A stretch of DNA of 64,000 nucleotides from Pampus argenteus (taxonomy: Eukaryota > Chordata > Actinopteri > Scombriformes > Stromateidae). Location of the stretch: positions 11,235,501-11,299,500 of the forward strand of contig CM072868.1 in assembly GCA_036937835.1 (NCBI GenBank). Direction: 5' to 3'. Position 1 is the first letter of the stretch. Each line of letters begins with the position of its first letter. The position numbers and the translations under genes are program-made. The notes below the pieces were generated by a model that was given only the letters and a program-made list of their open reading frames with translations, made no database searches and was not told the DNA's origin. Positions 12,801 through 24,887 of this stretch are shown here, piece after piece.

Positions 12801-13754
12801 GTGACGGTGTTTTCTGGCTTGTGTACTGAGCTCCCCAATGCAGCCTCAGACAGCCGGAGGACGTTTTGCTTTATACACTTCACCTTCCAGGTAAAAGAAG
12901 TTTTATTACACAGCTGTACATTTTAGTAATGATATGCTGAAAACTATTTACCACACATTTAATTTGTTAGTCGTAGTTTTCCTGACCGATAAAACATGGG
13001 AGACACGTGTGATCATTAGTTCAAATACAATGGAGCTAGACAGTTTGTGCTACTGAGAGCATCTTTGGGATTTAGAATCACAACATTGTCGGGGCAAGTT
13101 TCCAGTAGGTGATTTTAACAGGTAATCAAGATGCTGGGTATGGTGAATCGCACTGCGGTACAGAACCTAAACCTCCCTCACCCATCTTGTTAGATCTCGA
13201 CCACACTCTTTAGAAAAGAAGAAGAAAAGTATTTGTTGGTGCTTAAAATCCAGACTCGTATCTCTAAACTTATGATGTTGCTCGGCTAGCTTTACTGGTC
13301 ACTGTAGCATATAACCACCTGACCTGCAACACATATATTTGGCAATCACTTAACTTCTCTCTTCCAGGAGTTTATGGCTGCTCTGTACGTCTTCACAATG
13401 TTCCGCACAGACGCTAAGAACGTTCTGGTCTCTGGGTTGTGGCATGTGCCCAAGATCTTCACCTCCAAGGATCAGACCAAGTCGGCTGTAGGACTGGTTC
13501 ATTGTGCCTTGGATCGAACCTTCACCTCCCCGCTGGGAGTCTATGACATGTTCCTGCGCTTCCTGTGTGGCTTGCTTTCTCCGCACTGCCACCATGAGCA
13601 GCTGGGCGGGTTCCTCTTCAGCCACCACGCCCCGAAGGTGGCTGGACTGGGTGAGGTGCGGCAGCTGCTGGAGAAAACAATACAGAGTGGTCCAGAAGAC
13701 CGAGTGGAAAACCTAAAGGAGTGTCTAAGAGAAATGACCCAAGAGGATGAGTGA
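6839..13754 (+). CDS. Divergent NLR-like protein: PYD-like, FISNA-like and NACHT domains, no LRR
   Basis: Twelve exons give an uninterrupted 776-aa model: 6839-6864, 7120-7302, 7900-7992, 8478-8649, 8910-9057, 9332-9424, 10347-10699, 11116-11325, 11776-11951, 12099-12372, 12675-12890, 13368-13754. Residues 1-155 are acidic and low-complexity, with the 'RPPSSYGSMKTESE' motif typical of fish NLR N-termini. Residues about 155-238 resemble a pyrin/death-fold domain, about 239-310 the FISNA segment, and about 325-640 a NACHT plus winged-helix region (WHD His in 'FIHFTFQEFMAALY'). Walker A reads GIAGIGMS, with Met338 in place of Lys. Walker B reads IIMDSYDCYQ, with Cys418 in place of the catalytic Glu. 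The sensor-1 region reads 'WILGRRAA', where family members usually have 'WITSRPAA'. NLRs of this type sense pathogens or danger by ATP-driven oligomerisation; this one probably cannot bind or hydrolyse ATP normally. I cannot assign an ortholog name. Intron 6 uses a GC donor. Confidence 0.85.
8186..8335 (+). repeat. Fragment of the same palindromic repeat family
   Basis: The stretch 'TTAAAAGATCCTAATGTGCT' and following '...CCAATGTAAAAGATGG', then 'GCAGTCTGAATTAGACAG' and 'CAAAACTCCCTCTTTGTG', resembles one half of copies A and B (20.0 and 26.1 kb). It lies in intron 3 of the NLR-like gene. Only one half is present. Confidence 0.45.
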
Positions 13755-14059
13755 GTCGGCGTTAGTTTGCATTATGAAAATCATTGTCACTTTATATAGA
13801 TGTGATGGGTAACAGAACAGGACCGCCTGCTCTGTTATCCATCTAGTCATAGAATCCAAAGTATGACGTTCAAAATATAAAATTCTATGACTTGGTCAAT
13901 ACTACATTATGTTTGTCATAGCATAAGCACTAATAGAAATGCATCAACACATGGATTTTACTTCATTCAGCTGCCATTTTTCAGGTACGGGACTTTGTTT
14001 TTCTTCAACTAAACACATCGGAGTGGCAAAAATGAATGAGCTGTAAAATAAGCAGCAAG

Positions 14060-14098
14060 TATCACAAGATGTGATAATACTTATCACATCTTGTGATA
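14060..14098. other. Perfect inverted repeat (18-bp stem, 3-nt loop)
   Basis: The arm TATCACAAGATGTGATAA is followed by TAC and then by its exact reverse complement. It lies about 300 bases after the stop of the NLR-like gene, inside its probable 3' UTR, so the transcript could fold into a stable hairpin. Pairing stops immediately outside the 18 bp. It is too short for a usual miRNA precursor. Confidence 0.9.
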
Positions 14099-14659
14099 GA
14101 AACAAAACAAAAATCTGACTTTGTTGATATTGTAATTATAATTATTATTTTTTTGGGAGAAATCAACCCTCAAGACCACAAAACAGTGAGCTTACATTGT
14201 AATGTATTTTAGTAGTATTTTCAATGGATCACTATCATGGGCAGATGGAATTTTTTATGTATTGTACATATATAGTTCATAGTGAGGATGAAGATTTTTT
14301 CAATTTCAAATCATACATGTATATACATCTGTCTGCGTATGTGTCTCTTTTGTACTTGCTTAATTTGTAAATTTGAATTAGAATTTTTCAATTTAGCATT
14401 TGTGTGTTTTCATTTTTCAAGGTAGAAAACTGATAGATTTTTCTATTGTGCCACAGAGCTCTTTCGGTTACATTGACCAGCCACACCTATTCACTCATGT
14501 CTATATCACCATGAACATGGGCATTTTAGTTTAATTTGACTCAATCTAAAACACCATAAATACTATAAAAATATATCAATTCATAACATTTGAATGAAAT
14601 TATTTGATAGGCTTAACAAAACTAAATAGTAGTAATATGTTAAAGCTGCTTTGATCTAT

Positions 14660-14665
14660 AATAAA
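14660..14665 (+). terminator. Candidate poly(A) signal of the NLR-like gene
   Basis: An AATAAA hexamer on the + strand about 0.9 kb after the stop at 13754. I found no better candidate closer to the stop. This would give a long 3' UTR containing the 39-base hairpin. Confidence 0.4.
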
Positions 14666-15852
14666 CTTACCCAATAATAAGGACTCGCTCTCCTGATGGC
14701 AGAGAAATGTAAACACTTTTTACAGTACATCACTTTATAAAGCTGTGTACCTCCTCTGCTTCGAGAAACACACCCACACATGGATGCTCATTTGTTTAAA
14801 AAGGCAACAGGCACTTTCATTGAAAAAAAAGCCTAAAGATCCAGTGGATATGGTATGTATTTATTTTATTATTATTTTTAAAGGGTTTTCAAAAAATGAG
14901 TGACAATATTTATGAAAGGTCAATCACTTTGATGTCGTCTATTCATCCTGTAAGGAAAAGCAGATGTAACTTTATGGTATACTGGCATGTTGGGGAGCTC
15001 TACGATATGACTTATGTCAGATATGCCAAAGCAATCAGTAGCTTTACTGCTGCTTTCAATTATATCACAGCATCTTCATCAACTGTCAAACAGACTTTGT
15101 GTTGTAAAACTCAGATGTAGAAGGCTTGTATTTCTTCAGTGGAACAGGATTGAATGTTTTTTGTTGTTGTCGGGGAAGGTGCTGCTAGCTGTCTTTGTGC
15201 TGTTTCAGCATGTGGCACTTTTAATGTAACGTTTGCTGTTCCTCCTACAGCAACAAACAATGAGTCTCTGTTTCTACAGACCACATGTAAATCCAAATTC
15301 AGATGCAGCAGTTGATGTGGGTGCTGAGTTCTACATAAGGTGATGTTGTATTACCAGTACATTCACTGCCATTCAGAGGTGGTGGTAAGTATTTAATACC
15401 AATGATAATTTTAATGTACTAGCACTTTTTTCTTTTTGGTAGATTTTATGCTTTTACTCCACTGGCCCGAGTTTACTTACAGTAGGGTCCAAAAGGCTGA
15501 GACTACTTATATAATACCAACAATGGATCTGTGTGTGCTGCACATAGATACATTAACCTATATTGGGCATTCTTGAGAAAAAAAAAAAAAAAAATTGGAA
15601 AATAAGTCAAAAACGATACTAAATTATGAGATACTAAGTAATTTTTTCAAAATCTAGGCAGAAACCGGCTTCCATACACTGGAGTGCTTTCAAACGGTTA
15701 CAGTAAAATTGCAGAAATTGAATTGGTATTCATCCATGTAGCTATGTGCTATGTTGTCGTGTTTGTGTTTCAGTTTTCTACTGTAAATGACATGTTGTAC
15801 AAAATCTGGCCCCTTTAATATAAAAAGTGTTTATGGTCCCAACAGATAACAA

Positions 15853-15858
15853 TTTATT
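15853..15858 (-). terminator. Candidate naalad2 poly(A) signal
   Basis: AATAAA on the minus strand, about 530 bases beyond the naalad2 stop at 16385. It is the nearest canonical hexamer that I noticed; weaker variants may be used. Confidence 0.35.
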
Positions 15859-16384
15859 GTTTGGAGTGCCTGAAATATGTTTCCTCCTTTGATTAATCCA
15901 GCGACGGCTTGTAGGGGTCCTGACCTCCAGGTTGGGAACCACTGTTCTTAGCTGAGATGATGATATCCAACCTTTGACCAAAATGCAAAATCGTAGAGGA
16001 GACACACACACACTCACTCACAGTATTTGTGTGTTGTGTCAGTTGTTTTCTATTCATGTTTAAGGGATCAAATCTCTTTTTCTCAGAGAAGATTATTACA
16101 ATACTTCAACAACAAAAAACATTAAAAGCACTGTAGCCACATAACAAAGAAGAGTAGATAGAAGAGAAGAGTAAAATGACTGTACTGTAAGTTATATTTT
16201 GGTGATGATTCTCAGAGATGATTGAGCTCTGGATGTTTGTTGAACATGGCTGAATCAGAAAACAGGAATTGTATATCGCTCTGTGTGTTGCAGGTGGTGA
16301 ATTCCCTCTTTTAACATTGCGGTGCTATAAAAAAAAAAAAATTGTCAATTGATATTTCGAGGACGTAGCTTCTGACTGTGTGCT

Positions 16385-18960
16385 TCATGCAGGTGGTGTG
16401 AGAGTCATGGCGGCAGCATGGACAGTGAATGCTGCAATGCTGATTTGTCTCTTGACTTCCTCCCAGGCCTTCTGTGGATCCGCTGAATTCTCAATGTCAA
16501 ACAACGCATCATAGATCCCAGGGAAAGACTCTCCTGCGTATTTGTTATGGCTGCTGGGAGCAAATATCACATGCCTGAAAACAGATGAGAGGAGATGGAG
16601 GAGTATTAAGGTTTTGTTTTTTTTAACAACAATAAACTTAAACTGAGCCAGAATGGCTTCTAAGAACCATAATTAACCCTTAACCACCCACTGATCAGAA
16701 AAAAGTGAAATAGGGGAGTATTAATTTAAGACGTGCTGTAGGCTGTTTGTGTGGTATATTAAAATAGCTCAAAGTGAAGAGTTTTTCATATAACTCTACA
16801 GGAATCCAGTATGATGAAGACGAATGTCTGTTGTGAAAGTTTCTGGTTATTTTTCATATATTCAAACGTATATATTTAGCTGTGAGAATATTGCAGAGCT
16901 ACAAATACAGTTTTAAATACATGCAAGTTTTATAAATAAACTGTTTTGAATCCAGTGACGATGACTTAAAATATTGACCCTGAAAATTGACTACAACCCA
17001 CACTGACAACTAGTGGTTCAACATCCTTCCAGAAACGGGAGACTTACCTGTAAAAGGGTCTGCCAGGTAAGCCCAGGGGGTCTATAAAGGCTCTCTCCAG
17101 ATACATAAGCTGATCATTCATAATGCGTACCTGCAGAGGACTGATACACACACACACACCAAATGCCATTAAACCTCCAGCTGCCTTTTTCCATTACATA
17201 TTTCAGCTTTTGTCTGTATGCTTTAGATGACTGATGTTACACATTCATACTCTGCTGTGTTGAGGTTTTCCAGGCGTTTATGAAATTCTCTGGATGCAAC
17301 AGTGAAGTTTTCAACCGCAGAGAACAAGGAGTCTAAAAATGTAGGATAGCACAAGTTGAAATACTGAGATACTTTTGGAAAAGTCAGCAGGTTGGCTTAT
17401 TCATTTATATTCAACTATGCTTTTAAAGTTTGAATTTACTGTATATTATGTTAAAGATATGCTTAATTATACTGTATGTCCAATAAGATACATAGTTTAT
17501 CATCTCATAAAAAAACATGATTTGAACTATTTCACCACATGCATAATCTTGTTTCATTATGACTACAGATGTCGAAGTGTGAGCACACTGACCAAGATGA
17601 ACTCACCAAATGACACCTCGTACATCTTCATCTCCTCCGGGTGCACCTGTGCCAGTTGTGTGATGCTCTGCACGTACTTCCTGAGTGAGACTGCGTACTG
17701 GTTGGCGTCGAGGGGGAGGAGCTGGGAATCTGCCAGTAGGAAGATGAGCCCACCTCTCACCTGGGCCACCGCCCGAAGTCTCCTGAAAGAGGGGTCGTAA
17801 AACCTCTCCACGATCTCAAAGGTTTCATACACACTGTGGTAGACTGGATAACTGCTGTATCGCTCTGTTTTCTGAACACACACACACACACACACACAAA
17901 ACACTAACTTTAACTGAAAATCTAAGTAAAGACAAACTCACACAGACACATGTAACAATATAGATAACATTACATTACACATAAACATTACCAAGTGACA
18001 AACATTCATTTAAATGCACTGTTTTACGATACACAGGGGAGCACAAGTGTACTGTTGATCCAGATACATACAAATAAAGATTTTCTTGCAAGTAAACTAA
18101 ATAGAATAGACAGAAATATGCATATAGACACGCTATCTTGTACCACACCATACTGCTAACAACAGTACCTTGTTCTTGGTGTATCTGGCTCTGCCTGCAG
18201 CAATTCCCAGACGGATGAAATAAGCTTCAAAATCACTGCCTGAGCCCAGTTTACTGATCCTGCAGAGGACAGACAGAGCCACTGATTTATTTCATTCATT
18301 CCTAGATTGTTTAATTGATTACCTAAGACAGATCTACAGTCCAACACACAGCCACAACTTATCTGTGCTATAAAAATGGCACCAAGATGAGTTTTTTGTT
18401 TGTTTGTGTACATTGTTGTAGCTATAATTTATCCAGAGTGCAGCTATCATCTTCAGCATATCAGAGAAGAAGGCCATACTTTTTGGTCTTTGAATTGTTC
18501 AGAGAGAATTTAATATAAGTGGACAAAAGGAACTCATACCTGCACTTGAAGATATATTTGCATGGATTTATCAGCTAACAAGTACAGAAATTACTTACAG
18601 GCTACTTGCAGGTTTGGAGATGATTAGGCAAGCAGGCAGTCTAAGATGATTCTTAAAACGTCTCTCTTTAAAAATGAGATAACAAATTATTTATAAAAGT
18701 GAGTCCTGTTTTTGTCCCTGGATTAGTTGCTGACTGAATACAGCTACAATCAATATGAAACACTAGCTCAGTGTTAGTGAGCATTAATGTTTCTAGTTTT
18801 GTCTCCTTTTGACCTGAAACTTTGTATGTTTTATTATTGTTTATTGTTTGTCTTTTGTAACCTGCCTGGGTGCATCACGGTCATTTGTCCAGTTGTCTCT
18901 CTTATGCCAACTCTCATACAGAGAAACTCCCTCCTCCCCTTCTTCTGGACTGGCTACCTG

Positions 18961-19022
<62 letters not shown>

Positions 19023-19505
19023 GTGAGAAAGAGGGGATTAAGATGAACGAAGGCTTCAGATGCATCAATACTGTATGTGTTCACATCTGCTCACCTGCTT
19101 GGTGAGGTCGTACACCATCGTGTGCAGAGACGGCGTGCAGTCAACTCTTAGTGTGTACATACCTGCAACTCACATAAATACACACACATACATAAACAAG
19201 CCATATCCCAACCAAATTCAGACTCAACATTGTTATTAATTTACTGAGATTACCCGCAAACATACACATGCTCACCTTCTATGGCAGAGTCTGCATTGAT
19301 GTAGGCTACAGCTCTCTCCTGCAGCAGCTTGGCATTATCCTGTTGAGAAGGATGAACTGTGGTCAGTGTGTGTGCGTGCGTGTGTGTGTTTGTAGTTGTG
19401 TGTGGATAGTTGTGTGTGATACCTCTGCCCATTCTGTAGATCCCAGCAGTCCAAACTCCTCTGCATCCCAGCTGGCAAAAATGATAGTCCTCCTCGGCCT
19501 CCATC

Positions 19506-19543
<38 letters not shown>

Positions 19544-22500
19544 GTGTTTCTATCACTTCACAGTCACAGAGGACATTACATTGACTTACATTAATTTCTT
19601 GGAAACTTATTTAACTTTAACCATAACCACCACATGCCTAACCTTAACATAACCCTAAATGTGCCTTAACTTTAAAGCAATGATTTACATTAGGGGGGCT
19701 TGCTTTTTATCCCACAACATGACTGTGTAAACAGATTTACGTCCCATGACGTGAGGACCACACACAGCTGAGCATTGACTACTGACACTGTTATCCGCTC
19801 TTTCACACTGACAGACACCCACCTTTACTGAGCACCCTGCCAGCAGCTCTTACAGTTTCATGAACCACTGCAGCACCTGACATGGGATCAATTCCTCCGA
19901 ACACCCAGGCATCCCGGTGCCCTCCCAGAATCACATACCTGTCTACACACACCGAGAACCAACAGCACGTGTTGATAAAGGAGTTAGAGAAAAATTATGA
20001 AAATATATCTCCAAAATTTAGAGCAGTTCATTTAGTGTTTAAAGGGCAGGTTCACAATTTTTCAAGTAGTCAGGTGAACATTGAAACAGATTTTGCTTGC
20101 TGTAATCATTTCTCCTGTTCATACTGAGCATTAGAAGATCCACTTCAAATATGCTTACAGTGTAAGTGTCTGTATCCATATCTGCCACACTCACAGTTAT
20201 TTTTTTTAATTCCTGCTCTAAAAAACAATTATTTAATTAAATTCGGACAGCTGAAGCTTCATATCAGCTTTTGCACGGGAGGGTTGTAGAGTTTGTTCCC
20301 CATCACTTACATTGTAAGTTTATTAACAATGGATCTCATGGTCAGTATGAACAGGAGGAATCATTATGACTTTGTTATTAATCATTATTGCTTTGGAACC
20401 GACTTGAAAAATGATCCTTTGAGTTTTGTTTTTCTGAATGTTCCTTGCTCACATTATGTCCATAATGGGTGAGGACTGTCATGTGTGTGAAATGTTGCTG
20501 AAAGCTTGATGAACGATTAGATCCGAGCAGATTGGGTTGTACCTGGCTCTAGAGCTCCTCTGATCCGTCCAATGACGTTGTAGATCCTGGTTACCTGATT
20601 GTTAGTGTGGATGTTCATGCGCACCTTCCTGACACAAACAGATTAAGGAATGTTTGATACATACAGGGGGACCGAGAGGCACAGACGCAGACAGGCAGCA
20701 TGTGAAAAAGTTGTATAGAGGTTAAAATCAGGACATGGTGAGTCACACTCAATTCGGTATATCGATTTGGTTGTTATCGTGGTGTCTGTTGTTCTATGAG
20801 ACGTGTTTTTCTGAAAGGAAGTCGAGGTCGAGGAAGTCAAATAGTTAACAAGGTCAGAAAGGGGCTAAATGGTCAGTAAGGTAATAAAATTTCCTTCCTT
20901 ATTTATGACCGGGGTAATTAATACTGCATGGGGTTGTAGGGTTAATGTGTAAAGAAGGACAGAGGATTTGAGTCTTTTAGCCTTTTAGAAGAGCAAGAGC
21001 AAGTGTCAGTGGAGATTTCTTCAATCATCTTCAAATAAACAACATTGTCGCTCCAGAAACTCTAAAAAAAAGGACCCTGTTAACTGTTGTTGCATATGAA
21101 TGCATACTACATGCTTTTTTTGTGCAGCCTCTACATGTATGAATGTGTATGTATGTTTGTCTCTCACACACAGGAGGAACAAGGGGCCTTCTTTGTACTT
21201 CATTTGGCTACTTGCCACTGGGTCATTATAGCAGAACAAGAGAAAGAGAGCAACAATCTAAAGGTTCAAACATATTGTTAAGACTGCAGCTAAGTATCAA
21301 AGGAGAGGAAGATAGGAGAAGCACTTACTGGTTCTTGAAGTCTTCAGTAAAGCCTGGTCCAATCCTGTAGGAAATGTTAAGAGCCCCTTTCCAGTTGTTG
21401 GGGGGAATTGGTCCTCCCATGTTCCTGTTGATCGGTGAATAATTCACATATTCTGTAATAATATATCTATACATATATATATAATATATTTGCTTTATTG
21501 CCCTAAATTCCAGACTTAATTAAATATTTCTAGCACTTCTTGGAGACATTGTGTGTCGAAAATGAAAAGAAAAGAAAAAAAATGTACTTAAGCAGAAGGA
21601 TTGCATCATTGTAGCCAATGGGATGTACGGGAATGTTGGGAAGTCCCACTCCATCCTCAAGGCTGGATCTGTAGGTATATTCTGCAGGAGAAGGGATGTT
21701 GGAGAAACTCACATATATATGTATACAAACTAACATGTACAAATATAGACACATACACACCTTTAGCGGGGTACCCAGGTGTGAGTGGGTCTCCTGCTCC
21801 GTTCAGGTTGAGAACGTTTCCTCTCTGAGCTCCTCCACCAGGCAGGTTCCAGCCATCAGGGTAGGGCTGCACACACACACACACACACACACACATTTTG
21901 AGTACTTTTTACTTTAATACAACTTAAAATGTGTGCATCTGTACCATTCATTTATAGATTCTACCACTGATCGAGGCTTCTCTCAATGCTGCAGAATAAT
22001 GTACCTTGACTCCTGCAGCACTGTAATCTGCTGGATCTGAGAACATTATGATTCCTGTTGCTCCGGCTAACATGGCATTCTTCACCTGGTGGAGAAAGAC
22101 AGCTGTGGATCATTGTGATTATGTGTCATGTATGTGTTTTATTGTACTTTTTGTCTGTGCAGACATGACAAATCATCACAGTACTAATGGCTTGAGGAAG
22201 AGAAGGTCGAGGTTAACATCAACGTTATCACATTTAAACACAGGTATGTTTTTCTTTTCCTTTCAACAATCAGTGACTGACAATGAGTCTTTAACTAGGT
22301 TTGCAGGTGCAGTTACAATCAGGGCTTTTCCTACCTTATTGCCTCTGAATATCTTCCCGTATCTGACAATGGCAATCTTCCCTGTCACATTGATGCGCAT
22401 CTGCCTCTCCAACTGGAAAAAGTCTTCAGTACGACCATAGTTGACATACACCAAATCTCCCTGGAGAGAGAGATAGAAAGAGGAGACTTCCATTAGATTT

Positions 22501-24269
22501 CCAGGACTGATTCTCTAACAACACTGTCTTTGTATCAGTGTGATCTTGCTATTGTTGTTTGCATGTGTGCACCTCGGGTTGTCCTTTAGGAGAGAAGGCA
22601 CTGTATGGAGGAACAATGTTAGAAACGTCCTCATAACCCTCAGGAACAGGCTCAGACAAGGACGTGTTTATAACCTGAGGAAGAAAGGAGACATCACATC
22701 AGATGAAATGAGATTAAATTAGATGGTAGCACTAAAGTATCTACTGTGCATTGTAGTTTGTAGCATTACTATATTAGCTAAAACCAAAAAAAAAAAAAAA
22801 AAAAAGATGAAAATATGATGTTTAACTTCCTCAATGCATCCAAGCTGCATGATGTGTTTGCCCACAGTTGAGGCTCTGCAACAAACTCTGATCTGTCTTC
22901 TCATGTTTGCTTCTGTGCAGTATCATTATCTCTACTCATAAGACACACATACACTGTATATACATGGGTTTATCTCACAACAAAGCTATAAAGGGACCTT
23001 GGACTTGAATGAGCTGTCTTGCAGTTTTGGCAGTGAGGACTAACAGTGGAAAGTTGTAAATGAGGCATAGAGCAGTGCGTGGTTGTGTTTTTAACCAGAC
23101 TGAGGAGCAGTTCAGAGTTTGGAACAGCAAGGTTTGTGGTGAATGGAGTCGATCATCAGAGAGGGAAAAAAAAGTAGAAAAAAAAGTACATAGTCATTTT
23201 AAATAATAGTAGCTGTAGCGTAGACTGGTTCTTAATATTGTTCTCTCCACAGAATATGACCTCTAAGGCTATAATAGATGGGAGCTATAACTATAATAAT
23301 ACAATTACACAAGAAACAAGTACAGAGTTAGAGGTTGTTGTTTTTTTTTTGCAAAACATCTATTTGACAAAAAGGTTAAAATTAGACCTGACCAAAAAAA
23401 AAAGCCTGCTATATAATGTGTTGTGTGCTGTATACAGGCTTGTGTTTGTGTGGGTCTGTTCAGTCTGTTCACTTTTGTGTTTATTTATTTCCTTACATGT
23501 GACTTTTTAGCTCGTCTGCATGCACGTACTGTACCTCATGGCCTAGTGCGTCAACTATTGAGATGTAATTGGGCTGTGATTTGTTGGGATAGGACAACAG
23601 GACGTCATAGGGCACAATCTCCACTGAGTCCAACCCAAACTCCTGCCATTCTTTCTTGATCTGCTCTGCATATTTCAGGTTCTGCTCTGTACCAGCCAGG
23701 TGGGGGAGTCGTGTAAATTTCCTGTGAGCAGAAAATCAGGAGTTAGTGATGCTCTCGTGGTATCTAGCTATCTTTAGAAACTTTGTGATCTTAAATGAAT
23801 GTTAAATTTAACAACACATACGTTCAGTAATTCTTGTGTAAAGTGATGCAGAAAGATGTTTTGTGTTTGTTTTTTTTGTTTTTTTGCTTTTTGCATACAT
23901 TTCGTGTATGAATGTTACACCACATAGGTTTAGTGTGTAGGTAGTGATTGTTACCTGAGATGCTCTCTGATTTGGTTTGGCTGCATTTCATCCAGAAACT
24001 CCCTCAGATACTGGCTGGAAGTACTGGTGTTTGCTGTGTTTGAATGTGTGGGCTTTGCAAACCATCCTAAAGCACACACACAAACGTAAACACACATTTT
24101 AATAACAGTGTCAGTTTTTTTATGTTGAAAACATCTTATTTCCAAAAGTGGTGGTTATGTAATTATATTTCAATAGGAACTGTGATTATGGGCAGTATGT
24201 GTTAACCTTCTGTGAGCAGACAGATGTGAAATGTGTCAGTGAATAGTGACAAACGCCATTTCACAATTC

Positions 24270-24318
<49 letters not shown>

Positions 24319-24561
24319 ACCACCACCAACAACAAAGCACTTTCAATATACATCTTAAAAAGCACTGACTTGTATATCAAGTATATTCAAATTATACTCA
24401 AGTAATCATTTTAAAATTACACAACCATCCCATTATTTTCCATTGACTAACATTTTTGTCTGCTGTTGTGTTATCTTACCTATGATGAAGCCCAGGAGGA
24501 ACAGAGCTGTCACAACCACGATCCCACCGCTCCAACGAATTAACCTGCTCTCATTTCTCAT
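16385..24561 (-). CDS. naalad2: Glutamate carboxypeptidase II family (NAALADase 2 / PSMA-like)
   Basis: Twenty coding exons (minus strand, 5' to 3'): 24561-24480, 24066-23955, 23721-23535, 22674-22573, 22460-22335, 22085-22005, 21866-21761, 21681-21588, 21424-21329, 20628-20543, 19942-19823, 19505-19423, 19339-19276, 19162-19095, 18957-18866, 18259-18169, 17871-17607, 17332-17241, 17130-17048, 16574-16385. They give 739 aa. It is a type II membrane protein: short cytosolic N-terminus, TM about residues 11-28, then protease, apical and dimerisation domains. All zinc-site residues are present: His366, Asp376, Glu413 (general base), Glu414, Asp442 and His542, each exactly 11 below PSMA numbering. 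It should cleave C-terminal glutamate from N-acetyl-aspartyl-glutamate or folate polyglutamates at the cell surface. The C-terminus ('[16 protein letters not shown]', 'ISIAAFT') is closer to NAALAD2 than FOLH1, but the choice is not certain. Intron 15 uses a GC donor. Confidence 0.93.
18962..19020. repeat. (CA)n microsatellite beside naalad2 exon 15 acceptor
   Basis: About 29 CA units. On the transcribed (minus) strand it is (TG)n ending in TTCAG at the start of exon 15. Confidence 0.95.
20036..20410. mobile_element. Palindromic (foldback/MITE-like) repeat element, copy A
   Basis: Left half (about 20036-20165) and right half (about 20290-20400) are imperfect inverted copies. For example, CTCCTGTTCATACTGA at 20112-20127 recurs as its exact reverse complement at 20342-20357, and 'cttacAgTGTAAGTG'-type words match on both sides. 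The left end starts 'AAAGGGCAGGTTCACAATTT'. It lies in naalad2 intron 10. A related copy is at 26.1-26.6 kb and a fragment near 8.2 kb. No coding capacity is seen, so it is non-autonomous. Confidence 0.7.
24272..24318. repeat. (CA)n then (CAC)n microsatellite in naalad2 intron 1
   Basis: About 22 CA units followed by a short CAC-type run up to 24328. Confidence 0.9.
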
Positions 24562-24858
24562 TTCAAAACAGCAACACGAACGACTCTGCAGAGCACGCTT
24601 GCACAGATAGAGATAGAGAGTAATTTGTTTGAATAATGCACAATAGGGGCAGAGTGAGATAGAGTGAGACACAGAGAGAGGACAGCGAGAGAGTGAGAGA
24701 GGGCGGGGTGGTGACACTCAATATCTGGCAAGAGAGAGGCAGTGAGTGAAAAGTTGTAGAGGAACACAGAGAGGGAGCTAGTGTTTTCCTCCCCTGCATG
24801 GACTAAAGCACTAACTAAGACTGGCAACTTGTCTTGTGCAACTTGGCTGCTGCAGTAT

Positions 24859-24887
24859 TGACTCAGTATTGACTCAGTATTGACCCA
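24859..24887 (-). promoter_or_regulatory. Triplicated AP-1-like element upstream of naalad2
   Basis: An 11-bp unit (CAGTATTGACT) is repeated about three times. It carries TGACTCA at 24859-24865 and 24870-24876 and TGACCCA at 24881-24887. TGACTCA is the canonical AP-1/TRE core and also fits MAF/NRF2-type half sites. The array lies about 300 bases upstream of the naalad2 ATG (minus strand). Equal spacing near one helical turn would put the sites on one DNA face. Function is inferred. Confidence 0.55.

Larger units (their letters stand above)
13755..16384. other. Convergent intergenic interval, NLR-like gene / naalad2
   Basis: I searched all frames for leucine-rich repeat or B30.2/SPRY exons that could extend the NLR-like gene and saw none. 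The interval holds the hairpin at 14060, the AATAAA at 14660, a poly-A run near 15580, and a stretch at about 15780-15960 containing 'GGTTGGGAACCACTG', a word I associate with dispersed fish repeats. TTTATT at 15853-15858 is AATAAA on the minus strand and could end the naalad2 transcript. Confidence 0.5.
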
